From NCBI RefSeq assembly GCF_045862745.1, contig NZ_BQXN01000036.1, positions 1 to 17,302 of the forward strand: a stretch of DNA of 17,302 nt, read 5' to 3'. Numbering within the stretch: the stretch's first letter is position 1; each line of letters opens with the position of its first letter. Made by a program: the position numbers and the translations under genes. Below the pieces are notes generated by a model. That model was not told the DNA's origin. It saw only the letters and a program-made list of their open reading frames with translations, and did not search any database. The DNA comes from Furfurilactobacillus entadae (GTDB taxonomy: Bacteria; Bacillota; Bacilli; Lactobacillales; Lactobacillaceae). Of the stretch, positions 1 to 6,767 are shown one piece after another.

Positions 1-11
1 AGCTATTATAA

Positions 12-542
12 TTATTTATTTTCACCAGCATGAAGTTGATCTAACATGCGTTTTAAAATTGTTTGATGGAATTTATTGAACCACGTTGGTTTAGCAATAC
101 TAATTTCTTCGTACATATGCTGATTAAGCTTGTTTAGAATATGGATTAGTTGATTCAATTCCGTATTATTAAGAGCCGCTAAAAATGATGGAATTTGATT
201 TGTACCACTAGTGATTTCTTTTCTTCCGGCGTCAGTGATGCTAATAACATTGATTCGTTTATCCTTCGCTGATTTTGAGCTTGTAACAAAGCCTTTTTTT
301 TCAAGTTTTCGCACGAATTCTGTGGTTGATTGAGCAGTTAAATTGAGTCGTTCAGCTAATTCTTTTTGAGCTAATTGGTCTTCTTGCATTAAAGCTAATA
401 AAATTTTCCCTTGACCCTGAAAAATCATTTGTCGTTCGCGGTGGTCGTGCTCACGATTACCGACGTCATCAGAAATATGTTGAAGTATCTCGAATTCAAT
501 TAACGTGATTGCTGCGTCCTCTTGTTTAAATAAATCATTCAT
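12..542 (-). CDS. MarR-family transcriptional regulator
   Basis: This is a 176-aa winged-helix DNA-binding protein. The central part has the MarR layout: a helix containing QKELAERLNLTAQSTTEFVRKL (about residues 59-80, recognition helix) followed by a wing region with the charged KDKRINVISITDAGR segment, which matches the family DxR signature. The C-terminal helices would make the dimer interface. It is slightly longer than the usual 140-150 aa because of extensions at both ends. The start at 540-542 is preceded by AGAGGTG. It is divergent from an ABC exporter operon whose promoter contains a large inverted repeat, so a ligand-responsive repressor of that exporter, and perhaps of itself, is the likely role. 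That pairing is inferred from position. The ligand is unknown. Confidence 0.9.
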   Translation of the reverse strand: MNDLFKQEDAAITLIEFEILQHISDDVGNREHDHRERQMIFQGQGKILLALMQEDQLAQKELAERLNLTAQSTTEFVRKLEKKGFVTSSKSAKDKRINVISITDAGRKEITSGTNQIPSFLAALNNTELNQLIHILNKLNQHMYEEISIAKPTWFNKFHQTILKRMLDQLHAGENK

Positions 543-560
543 ATTTGCACCTCTAAAAGT

Positions 561-588
561 ATTGTAACGTAATTTTTCGAATTATTAA
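561..588 (-). promoter_or_regulatory. Probable promoter of the marR gene
   Basis: On the minus strand, a TACAAT -10 (561-566) lies 16 nt from a weak TTAATA -35 (583-588), just upstream of the MarR start. The -10 is good and the -35 poor, so this is a modest call. Confidence 0.4.
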
Positions 589-608
589 GGCCTCCTGATA
601 GAATTGGA

Positions 609-663
609 TTGACAAATTAATCAGGGTACTTTAATATGTTGATTTATCAGGTACCCTGATTAA
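609..663 (+). promoter_or_regulatory. SigA promoter with a 13-bp inverted-repeat operator, upstream of the ABC exporter
   Basis: A consensus -35 TTGACA (609-614) is followed after 17 nt by TAATAT (632-637). The arm TTAATCAGGGTAC (617-629) lies in the spacer, and its exact reverse complement GTACCCTGATTAA (651-663) lies just past the -10, 21 nt away. The right arm is itself nearly palindromic (ATCAGGTACCCTGAT, 646-660), as MarR-type operators often are. A regulator bound to either arm would block RNA polymerase. The adjacent divergent MarR protein is the obvious candidate. Confidence 0.8.
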
Positions 664-681
664 AAAGAAAGAAGGATCTTT

Positions 682-1614
682 ATGCAGGTGAAAACAGCAA
701 TAACGGCAGAGCATCTCGTTAAAAAGTTTGGCGACAGTACGGTCGTTAACGATATGAGTTTTGCTGTAAAGACAGGCGAAGTTTTTGGTTTATTGGGGCC
801 AAATGGTGCCGGGAAGACAACGACATTACGAATGATTACAACATTACTAAAACCAACAAGCGGAAATGTAACGATTTTTGGACATGATGTACGTAAAGAA
901 GGACGATTAGCAAGGTCGATGTTTGGATTGACAGGACAATATGCCTCTGTTGATGAGGATATTTCTGCACAAGAAAATTTGATGATTTTCGCCCGATTAA
1001 ACGGTTTAACACGATTTGAGGCAAAATATCGTACCGCGGAACTTCTTGATGAATTTTCGTTAGCAGATGTTGCTAAAAAATCGTTGAAAGATTTTTCCGG
1101 TGGAATGCGCCGCCGTCTGGATTTAGCGGTCAGTTTAATTACTCGTCCGGCTTTAATTTTTTTAGATGAACCAACTACTGGCTTGGATCCTCGAACACGC
1201 ACACAAATGTGGAAAACGATTCGAAACCTGGTGAATCAAGGATCCACGATTGTTTTGACAACACAATATTTAGACGAAGCCGATGCGCTGGCAGATCGTA
1301 TTGCAGTTATAGATCATGGCCGAATGGTCAAAATAGGAACTCCCAATGAGCTTAAACAGGAAATAGGCGGTGTTACGCTAAAGCTAACTCTTGTTAAAGA
1401 ACAAGAAAAAAGTACTGCGCAACAGCTGTTATCACAAGAAATCGACAAACAAATTCAAGTAAATGACGGTCAACTTACGGCCCATTTAAAGGACGCTAAT
1501 CAAGTTATGAACTTACTAGCAAGATTACAGACGGCCAACGTTCAAGTAAGGGATATCGACATACAAAAGCCAACTTTAGATGATGTGTTTTTCGAACTAA
1601 CAGAAAAAAAGTGA
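682..1614 (+). CDS. ABC transporter ATP-binding protein, DrrA/multidrug type
   Basis: This 310-aa nucleotide-binding subunit has Walker A GPNGAGKTT (39-47), Q-loop Gln (about 86), signature SGGMR (139-143), Walker B FLDEPTTGLDP (160-170) and TTQYLDEAD, where Gln stands in the usual H-switch position, as is common in the DrrA/daunorubicin-resistance branch. A C-terminal extension of about 90 residues after the catalytic core is also typical of DrrA-like ATPases. AGAAGGA precedes the ATG. It is followed after 17 nt by an ABC-2 permease, so the two should form an efflux pump energised by ATP. The substrate is not visible. Control by the divergent MarR protein is likely from the operator-like repeat in its promoter. 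Confidence 0.93.
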   Translation: MQVKTAITAEHLVKKFGDSTVVNDMSFAVKTGEVFGLLGPNGAGKTTTLRMITTLLKPTSGNVTIFGHDVRKEGRLARSMFGLTGQYASVDEDISAQENLMIFARLNGLTRFEAKYRTAELLDEFSLADVAKKSLKDFSGGMRRRLDLAVSLITRPALIFLDEPTTGLDPRTRTQMWKTIRNLVNQGSTIVLTTQYLDEADALADRIAVIDHGRMVKIGTPNELKQEIGGVTLKLTLVKEQEKSTAQQLLSQEIDKQIQVNDGQLTAHLKDANQVMNLLARLQTANVQVRDIDIQKPTLDDVFFELTEKK

Positions 1615-1631
1615 ATTAATGAGGTGTTCTT

Positions 1632-2405
1632 ATGCAAATTCAACGATGTGGAAGCTTGATTGAAAATACGGTAACAATGGCTTATCGAAACTTACTTAAA
1701 ACATTTCATAACCCAGATCGTTTTATGGACGTAGTGATCCAACCTGTAATGTTTATGCTACTGTTCGGATATTTATTTGGTGGGGCAATCGCTGGCGGAG
1801 TGCATGCCTATTTGCCAACTATTGTTCCCGGCATCCTGATTCAAACACTACTATCTGCTGCTTCTGGTTCTGGAGCTCAAATTCGTGAGGATATGGATTC
1901 TGGTGTTTTTGATCGCTTTAAATCATTGCCTATGGATCACATAGCACCGTTGGCAGGACAGCTATTTGCGGACGTTCTCAGATTAGTAGTAGCAACCATT
2001 GTTTCTCTGTTAACAGGATATATTATGGGTTGGCGGCCTAATGTTGAAGTGGGTTGGGTTTTGGCTAGTGCAGCGTTAGCCATTTTTATTGGATGGTCGC
2101 TTTCTTGGGTTTTTGCTTTTTTCGGTCTTTTGGCGAAAAGTTCTTCAATGGTTCAAAGTGTTTCCATGATGGTTATGATGATTTTGTCATTTTTATCGAA
2201 TGCTTTTATTCCATTAAATACGTTACCAAAAGTGATGCACGTGTTAGCAAATTTAAATCCAGTGACCTACGTGATTAAGGCAATTCGGCAAATGCTAACT
2301 AATGGCTCATTGACTAATGCAGTTTGGATCGTATTAATATTCGGAATGGGGATCGTGATTGTTTTTGCACCATTGACTGTATGGGCATATAATCATAACA
2401 ATTAA
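1632..2405 (+). CDS. ABC-2 type permease, DrrB-like
   Basis: A 257-aa integral membrane protein with about six hydrophobic segments. An N-terminal amphipathic region ends in the RNLLKTFHNPDRFMD segment typical of ABC-2 permeases, then come VVIQPVMFMLLFGYLFGGAI and a VPGILIQTLL segment matching the family pattern. A central loop reads REDMDSGVFDRFKSLPM, close to the conserved DrrB coupling loop. The C-terminal NLNPVTYVIKAIRQM is also typical. The GAGGTG ribosome site precedes the ATG. It is the membrane partner of the preceding ATPase and the last gene of the unit, which closes at the terminator at 2433-2464. Export of a hydrophobic compound or drug is the expected role. The substrate is unknown. 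Confidence 0.92.
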   Translation: MQIQRCGSLIENTVTMAYRNLLKTFHNPDRFMDVVIQPVMFMLLFGYLFGGAIAGGVHAYLPTIVPGILIQTLLSAASGSGAQIREDMDSGVFDRFKSLPMDHIAPLAGQLFADVLRLVVATIVSLLTGYIMGWRPNVEVGWVLASAALAIFIGWSLSWVFAFFGLLAKSSSMVQSVSMMVMMILSFLSNAFIPLNTLPKVMHVLANLNPVTYVIKAIRQMLTNGSLTNAVWIVLIFGMGIVIVFAPLTVWAYNHNN

Positions 2406-2432
2406 ATAATTATATATAATAAGTGGTCTACG

Positions 2433-2464
2433 AAAAACGCCATTCAATTGAATGGCGTTTTTTT
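2433..2464 (+). terminator. Rho-independent terminator of the DrrAB-like operon
   Basis: A perfect stem AAAAACGCCATTC / GAATGGCGTTTTT with an AATT loop is followed by further T residues. Transcription of the exporter operon should end here. Confidence 0.9.
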
Positions 2465-2465
2465 A

Positions 2466-3066
2466 GCGAAAACCAAGCCAACAAATCAAAAGACTCTCGA
2501 GGCTCGGAATGCGCCGTGGTTAATAGCTGTAACCGCAGCATGTCGTGCTATTCACTATTGTGTAAGTCAGCAGTGTTCCCAGAAGCTCGGTCATTTATGG
2601 CCGAGTAGTTCACTAACTGAAGTGTTACACGGGATCGCCATCCTATACATGTTCATTGGTGTTGCTTTATCGGTACCGGGTGCAATTGCAGGAAACAAAG
2701 GCGTCACGATTCCGCATTCACTCATTGTGCAATCAAATGCTGAAGCGGTGTCGATGCTAACGGGTGGTTTTGCCTTCTTCGTTATTGCGGTGATTCTTTT
2801 CGGGTTAGGACAGCATCTAGGACAGCAAAAAGTTGCAACGCCGTGGTCAATGGTCCTCGACAGAATCGATGAAGAGAATCAAATCGTGATCGGTTATCGC
2901 ACACGTATCGTCTATTGGTTAGCCCATCATGTTACAAAGTGCCTGGCTTAAGAAACTGTTGAGCCCACGTTATGCCCAGCGATTTTCAGAAATTGAAAGC
3001 GTGGAAATGAGATCAGGCGAACTGTCTGAGCGGAGTGAAAAGCAACCGGTGCGATACAACGTCTAA
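2466..3066 (+). pseudogene. Remnant of a membrane protein, 5' end lost and frameshifted
   Basis: An open frame runs to a stop at 2949-2951, but its only ATG (2448) lies inside the upstream terminator and has no ribosome site, so the native 5' end is probably missing. The product has two clear hydrophobic segments, IAILYMFIGVALSVPGAI and GGFAFFVIAVILFGLG, then a polar tail with GYRTRIVYWLAHHVTK. One base out of frame, the reading continues from about 2938 as SAWLKKLLSPRYAQRFSEIE for about 40 residues to a stop at 3064, which suggests a single-base frameshift near 2935-2945. I do not recognise the family. Its position beside a phage gene suggests mobile-element origin. The short 2448-2951 ORF could still be expressed. 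Confidence 0.45.
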
Positions 3067-3120
3067 CAACATGCACCGGTAAAAAATGTGGCTGGGTATG
3101 ATCCATGGAGGATATTAAAG

Positions 3121-3582
3121 ATGGAAGAAAGTTTGTGGATTGATCGAAAAGGAAGAGTAACGATACGAGAAATCAAGTACCGGGCGTGGGACAAAGTGAT
3201 CCATAAGTTGATGAATGTTACCTCAATGGTTTCGGAACCCGACGGGACTGACAAATACGGTAATTTTAGGTGGAAAATTTATTATGTACGTGGGCAGAAT
3301 GTTAAGGATTGTTCCAAAGTCGAACACTACAGTGGCCAAGCAGAAATTGAAGAGCGACTGTTGTTTGAACAATACACAGGACTGCACGATATCAACGGCA
3401 AAGAAATCTATGAAGGAGACATTGTTCAACCCGTACGTTCGGGATTACTAAAATTGCTAAAGTCATTCGTTGACAAGCCATTCATCGTCAAGACCGGTGA
3501 TTATGCTGGTGATTATGAATTTAGAAAAAGGTTGCTTATTGTTGGCAACATTCACGAGAACCCGGAATTCACAGTGAAATAA
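3121..3582 (+). CDS. YopX-family phage protein
   Basis: The family pattern is clear: REIKYRAWDK near the N-terminus, then QYTGLHDINGKEIYEGDIV and the closing IVGNIHENPEF. YopX proteins occur in Gram-positive phages and prophages, with unknown function. From ATG 3121, with TGGAGGA 8 nt upstream, the product is 153 aa. Family members usually begin almost directly at MREIKFRAWDK. Here that motif is preceded by 14 extra residues, and the position of the usual Met is Ile (ATA, 3163-3165) with GGAAG upstream at 3151-3155. The original start codon may therefore have been lost and replaced by the upstream ATG. No other intact phage gene is nearby, so this is an isolated phage remnant. Confidence 0.8.
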   Translation: MEESLWIDRKGRVTIREIKYRAWDKVIHKLMNVTSMVSEPDGTDKYGNFRWKIYYVRGQNVKDCSKVEHYSGQAEIEERLLFEQYTGLHDINGKEIYEGDIVQPVRSGLLKLLKSFVDKPFIVKTGDYAGDYEFRKRLLIVGNIHENPEFTVK

Positions 3583-3672
3583 TTTTAATGAGAATGAAAC
3601 TAAATTGGATATGGTTCTGGCCAAACATTATCAAAAATGGATCAAAGAAACGTTTGGCGTTTTAATCTAGTT
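3583..3672 (+). other. Short open stretch after yopX, possible phage gene scrap
   Basis: Read without a proper start, this stretch encodes KLDMVLAKHYQKWIKETF before a stop at about 3668-3670. A second frame gives a 25-codon ORF from ATG 3588. Neither has a ribosome site. It is probably the 3' end of a deleted phage gene. Confidence 0.2.
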
Positions 3673-3722
3673 TTAGCAAAGCATAGTCAACAACTTAACA
3701 GTTGTTGACTATGCTTTGCTAA
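3673..3722. repeat. Perfect 22-bp inverted repeat with 6-nt loop
   Basis: TTAGCAAAGCATAGTCAACAAC... at 3673-3694 is exactly complementary to 3701-3722, around the loop TTAACA. There is no T-tract on either side beyond the stem. It could act as a bidirectional terminator separating the phage scrap from the next operon, or it could mark a recombination or mobile-element junction. Confidence 0.75.
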
Positions 3723-3863
3723 TGTCTTATTGGCTTGATTTTACAGAGGCGCAACAACATAGTTCATAAATATGCCGAGTGATGCAGTGTAAAAGATTAA
3801 TTAGGTTAAACGAAAAAGATTTGATAAAAAATGAACAAAATAACAAATAAATTTAAATTTTGG

Positions 3864-3915
3864 TTGCTGTTTAGTGATAAAAAAGATTAAGATAACATGT
3901 GAATCAGCTGATTCA
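3864..3915 (+). promoter_or_regulatory. Possible promoter and 16-bp palindrome upstream of the peptide gene
   Basis: The palindrome TGAATCAGCTGATTCA (3900-3915) is perfect and lies 35-50 nt before the peptide ATG. A weak promoter can be drawn just upstream: TTGCTG (3864-3869), 18 nt, TAAGAT (3888-3893), which would put transcription start at the palindrome, as for an operator. Three copies of AAAAGATT (3791, 3814, 3881) lie in the AT-rich upstream region. The palindrome is certain. The promoter is a guess. Confidence 0.45.
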
Positions 3916-3949
3916 TTGTCCAAAATCAAATTGGAGGGAAGTGATATCT

Positions 3950-4069
3950 ATGACTGCGAAAGAATTACAAACTAAAGTAGAAGCCACTATCGCTGAAGCT
4001 ATTGAGAAAGTTCAAAACCAACATAATGCTGTGTTTGGTGAAGCTATGACAACATGGGCACATGGATAA
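3950..4069 (+). CDS. Small 39-aa acidic peptide, candidate exported or signalling peptide precursor
   Basis: GGAGGGAAGTG precedes an ATG opening a 39-codon ORF. The first 24 residues (MTAKELQTKVEATIAEAIEK, then VQNQ) look like an amphipathic helix rich in Glu, Ala and Lys. The tail is HNAVFGEAMTTWAHG, with aromatic residues Phe29 and Trp36 and a terminal HG. There is no Cys, no double-Gly processing site and no hydrophobic signal segment; net charge is slightly negative. It is the first gene of a run ending in a three-gene ABC transporter, the usual layout for a peptide with dedicated export or immunity. A bacteriocin, a modified peptide or a pheromone are all possible. I recognise no known family, and there is no lanthionine or radical-SAM enzyme in the operon. 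Confidence 0.65.
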   Translation: MTAKELQTKVEATIAEAIEKVQNQHNAVFGEAMTTWAHG

Positions 4070-4120
4070 ACACTCACTTCACAATGTTAATGGATAAAAT
4101 CAGGAAGTAGGAGAATGGTT

Positions 4121-4567
4121 ATGTATTTGAAAACATATGTCGAAACTGCCTTGAACAAGCTTAATTCGAGTAAGTATGAAAATACTGCATTCTCTGAGCG
4201 TCTTGAAGTAGCAGCTGCCTTACTGAAAGGAGTTCCGTTTGAGGAGAGATCTTCGCGGGCTCCTTTCTTTTTGAATGATTTAGGCGTGCGTTTTACCGAG
4301 AGTCCCAGAGAGTTTGCAGCTTGGAATTCAGATAAGATCGATGTGACACTTCCAACATCTAATGAAATTCTTGATGATTTAATGAAATTCAATATTGATA
4401 AACTTCATTATTTGCTTGATGCCGTGGTTTTGATTACGGGTGATTATGATTCTGTTGTTCAAGCAGTTTTACAGAGAAAACAGGAAATCCTTAGTAAAGG
4501 TTCATATGAAGCGTTGATTTACAGCGGTACTGCAGTTGCATCGCGTGAAAAAAAAGGATGCCTATGA
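4121..4567 (+). CDS. N-terminal part of a frameshifted helical protein in the peptide operon
   Basis: The 148-aa product from ATG 4121 has AGGAG 7 nt upstream; ATG 4115 is an alternative two codons earlier, with AGGAAG spaced 7 nt. It lies 51 nt after the small-peptide gene with no terminator between. The sequence is mostly predicted helix, includes RAPFFLNDLGVRFTESPREF and matches no family I know. At its end the frame runs through GAAAAAAAAGG (A8, 4548-4555) and stops at once with KGCL. Reading that tract as A7 joins it smoothly (REKKDAYDFFSAAIKK) to the next ORF, giving one protein of about 376 aa. The two ORFs are therefore almost certainly halves of one gene. Confidence 0.6.
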   Translation: MYLKTYVETALNKLNSSKYENTAFSERLEVAAALLKGVPFEERSSRAPFFLNDLGVRFTESPREFAAWNSDKIDVTLPTSNEILDDLMKFNIDKLHYLLDAVVLITGDYDSVVQAVLQRKQEILSKGSYEALIYSGTAVASREKKGCL

Positions 4568-5252
4568 TTTTTTCAGTGCAGCCATTAAAAAGGCACCTGA
4601 TGTAAACCACGTAATTACGGGGTATCATCGACTAATCGTTTCTAAAATGAAACGGTTTCATGATTCGAAAAACTTACGACAGCTAATGGATCAAATGGTC
4701 AGCATTGAAATACCCAAATCGGCAGAAAGAAAGCTGTACTTTGCCTTATTTGAAAACCTATTAGGATTAGGGATGGTCATGGAAGAGGCGCCCTTATCTT
4801 GGATTTCTGCTAAAACAAGCTTACTTGTCGCTGCAGACTATATTTCAGAGTTTTTACAGGAATCGACAAATATTGATTTAATTAGTCAAGCAAGACGGTA
4901 CCAGGGACAAGTTGGGATTAATATGGTTCAGCTTGAGGTGTCAAACAATGATCTTGATCAAGCCTTGTTCGTTGCGACGGAAAATTTAGATAACGTTAAA
5001 AAGTATTCAACAGATTATGTCGCTGAAGCCTATAATACTTTGGGGTATACCGAGTATCTATGTAAAAATTATGAAGATGCGATTGTTCATTTAAAAACCG
5101 CTGTTGACGAACAAAGCAAAATTGGAAATTTAGACGGTATTATTGATGCACGGCGGATTTTAATCAGCTGTTATGTGAAGCTTAAAGATAACAAAAAGGC
5201 TGAGACTGAAGCTCGATTAATTATTGAGAAGTCATTTGAATTTGAAGATTGA
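4536..5252 (+). CDS. C-terminal TPR-like part of the frameshifted protein
   Basis: This frame is open from a TTG at 4536, but no ribosome site precedes it or any nearby in-frame ATG, so it is best read as the continuation of the upstream ORF across the A8 tract. The product is all helical. A clear TPR-type repeat is seen in AYNTLGYTEYLCKNYEDAIV followed by HLKTAVD, with a second degenerate helix pair to the C-terminus (ARRILISCYVKLKDNKKAE). TPR folds bind peptides and proteins, and peptide-binding TPR receptors (RRNPP/Rap type) often sit next to their peptide gene. No HTH is visible here, so a regulator of transcription by itself is unlikely. A chaperone, receptor or processing partner for the 39-aa peptide is an inference. 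Confidence 0.6.
   Translation: MHRVKKKDAYDFFSAAIKKAPDVNHVITGYHRLIVSKMKRFHDSKNLRQLMDQMVSIEIPKSAERKLYFALFENLLGLGMVMEEAPLSWISAKTSLLVAADYISEFLQESTNIDLISQARRYQGQVGINMVQLEVSNNDLDQALFVATENLDNVKKYSTDYVAEAYNTLGYTEYLCKNYEDAIVHLKTAVDEQSKIGNLDGIIDARRILISCYVKLKDNKKAETEARLIIEKSFEFED
4547..4557 (+). other. A8 homopolymer at the frameshift
   Basis: GAAAAAAAAGG: with 8 A's the upstream ORF ends four codons later. With 7 A's (or 10) the two ORFs fuse. Runs of this length are known sites for replication slippage, transcriptional slippage and base-calling error. Confidence 0.8.
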
Positions 5253-5265
5253 TAGAGGTAACAAC

Positions 5266-6036
5266 ATGGAAGAATTGCTTTCTGTAAATCATTTGTCAAA
5301 GAAATATACTGAAGGTCAGGTAGACTTTGACGCACTTGTTGATGTTTCTTTCTCAATTAATTCAGGGGAGATTGTGTCATTGCTTGGCCCAAATGGTGCT
5401 GGCAAAACGACGACCGTTTCGATAATTGGAGGTTATTTGCGTCCGACATCAGGTGAGGTGATTATGGATGGTCAAAATATTATCACTTCCAGAAAGAGAC
5501 CTCGAATTGGTGTATCTTTTGGGGGTGATCTTGGATTTTATGGCCGATCATCTGCAATGGAGAACTTACGATTTTTTTCGGATTTAGCAATGATTCCTTA
5601 CCGTCAACAACGAGAAGAAATCCACAGAGTTTTGAAACTTGTAAATCTAACTGATGTGGCAAACAAAAAGGTGCAATTTTTTTCCAAGGGAATGACACAA
5701 CGTTTGCATATTGCGCGTTCATTATTAGGTAAACCAGAATTACTACTATTAGACGAACCAACGAGTGGACTTGATGTTGAAATTGCAACCAGTATTCGAG
5801 AGACAATTAGTAATCTTGCAGATTCCGGAGTTGCAGTTCTTTTGACCAGTCACACAATGTCAGAAGTTGAATCTTTAGCGGATAAAATCATTTTACTAGG
5901 AGCTGGAAAGGTTTTTGCTACAGGAACTGTTGAAGAAATAGTTGAAAGCTCGAATGTTCAACACATTGACCGGCCTGCAACACTTGAGGAATCTTACCTC
6001 GCATTAGCGCCGATGCTAAGGAGAAATGTAAAATGA
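5266..6036 (+). CDS. ABC transporter ATP-binding protein of the peptide operon
   Basis: From ATG 5266, with AGAGGT 6 nt upstream, the product is 256 aa. The frame is open further upstream, but that stretch overlaps the end of the TPR gene. Motifs are Walker A GPNGAGKTT (41-49), signature SKGMT (140-144), Walker B LLLLDEPTSGLD (159-170) and His in TSHTMSE (196). The Q-loop region reads GVSFGGDLGFYGRSSAMENL, with Gly where Gln is normal, a variant seen in some exporters of the NatA/ABC-2 type. It begins 13 nt after the TPR stop and overlaps the next permease by 4 nt, so it is translationally coupled to it. One ATPase with two different permeases of about 240 aa is the layout of LanFEG-type peptide-immunity exporters, though this is not proof of that role. 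Confidence 0.9.
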   Translation: MEELLSVNHLSKKYTEGQVDFDALVDVSFSINSGEIVSLLGPNGAGKTTTVSIIGGYLRPTSGEVIMDGQNIITSRKRPRIGVSFGGDLGFYGRSSAMENLRFFSDLAMIPYRQQREEIHRVLKLVNLTDVANKKVQFFSKGMTQRLHIARSLLGKPELLLLDEPTSGLDVEIATSIRETISNLADSGVAVLLTSHTMSEVESLADKIILLGAGKVFATGTVEEIVESSNVQHIDRPATLEESYLALAPMLRRNVK

Positions 6037-6767
6037 GATTCTTTCGAATTTATCTTTTTCATCTCAAACAATATGTTTCAAATCATTATTTTTTTTGGCT
6101 CACAATAACTAGCACCGTTTCAATTTTTTTTCTACAGTACATTGTAGCTTATGCTAATCATGATCTTGCAGATTCCCAAATTTGGATAAAGAGCGGGGTT
6201 TTTGGCCTTTGGTCTTCTACCACAACCGCCGCTGGTAGCATCGGATTTCAGCGTTTCCAGGGGACGTTGCCATATCTTCTTAATACACAATATGATGAAC
6301 GCGGGTCACTTATTGCGCTGTTACTACCAGCTTCAAGTTATGGATTGACTTCGTTTCCAATTTCGTTTGTAATGGCTAAAATTCTTTCGGTATCGGTTGG
6401 ATCTATATCATTATCGTTGGTGATTTCTGTACTATTTTTGTGGGCGGGGGCAGCACTTATGGGCATTTTAATTGCTTCTTTTTTTACGCTTACACCCAAT
6501 GCCTTAGTTTATGAAGAACTGATTAACTTACCCATTATTCTTCTTTCTGGATTGTTTGGTAGTGAAAAAATCCTCAATCCGCTCACGAATGTTACTCAAT
6601 GGGTTATTCCAATCACAGCACCAGTTGCCAGACTTACTGGTCGTTCTTCCTCACTTAGCTGGCTGGCATTTTTAACTAGTTTTGGGATCTGGATCGTGAT
6701 CATTTTATTAGTCGTTCGTAGAATAAATGATCTAAGCAAAGAGAAAGGGACATTGAAGGTGATTTAA
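6033..6767 (+). CDS. ABC transporter permease 1 of the peptide operon
   Basis: A 244-aa integral membrane protein with about six hydrophobic segments, starting in an ATGA overlap with the ATPase stop. The first segment (FFWLTITSTVSIFFLQYIVA) is followed by a loop with GSIGFQRFQGTLPYLLNTQY, then four more membrane spans and a basic C-terminus. The loop with its RFQGTLPYLL motif, after a short first module, matches the general ABC-2 permease plan. With the next gene it should form the membrane channel of the transporter, probably as a heterodimer. No substrate can be named. Export of, or immunity to, the 39-aa peptide is the natural hypothesis from operon order. Confidence 0.85.
   Translation: MRFFRIYLFHLKQYVSNHYFFWLTITSTVSIFFLQYIVAYANHDLADSQIWIKSGVFGLWSSTTTAAGSIGFQRFQGTLPYLLNTQYDERGSLIALLLPASSYGLTSFPISFVMAKILSVSVGSISLSLVISVLFLWAGAALMGILIASFFTLTPNALVYEELINLPIILLSGLFGSEKILNPLTNVTQWVIPITAPVARLTGRSSSLSWLAFLTSFGIWIVIILLVVRRINDLSKEKGTLKVI

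Noticed and set aside
660..1202. A 180-codon ORF on the minus strand opposite the DrrA-like gene
   Set aside because: It lies fully opposite an intact ATPase with all motifs, its start faces the ABC promoter region the wrong way, and the product is basic and featureless.
3950..4069. The 39-aa peptide as a lanthipeptide or class II bacteriocin precursor
   Set aside because: It has no Cys, no double-Gly site and no YGNGV motif, is acidic, and no LanM/LanB/C or C39-peptidase transporter is in the operon.
4536..5252. The TPR-like ORF as an RRNPP transcription factor
   Set aside because: No HTH domain can be seen in it or in the upstream half; only the TPR-like region is comparable.
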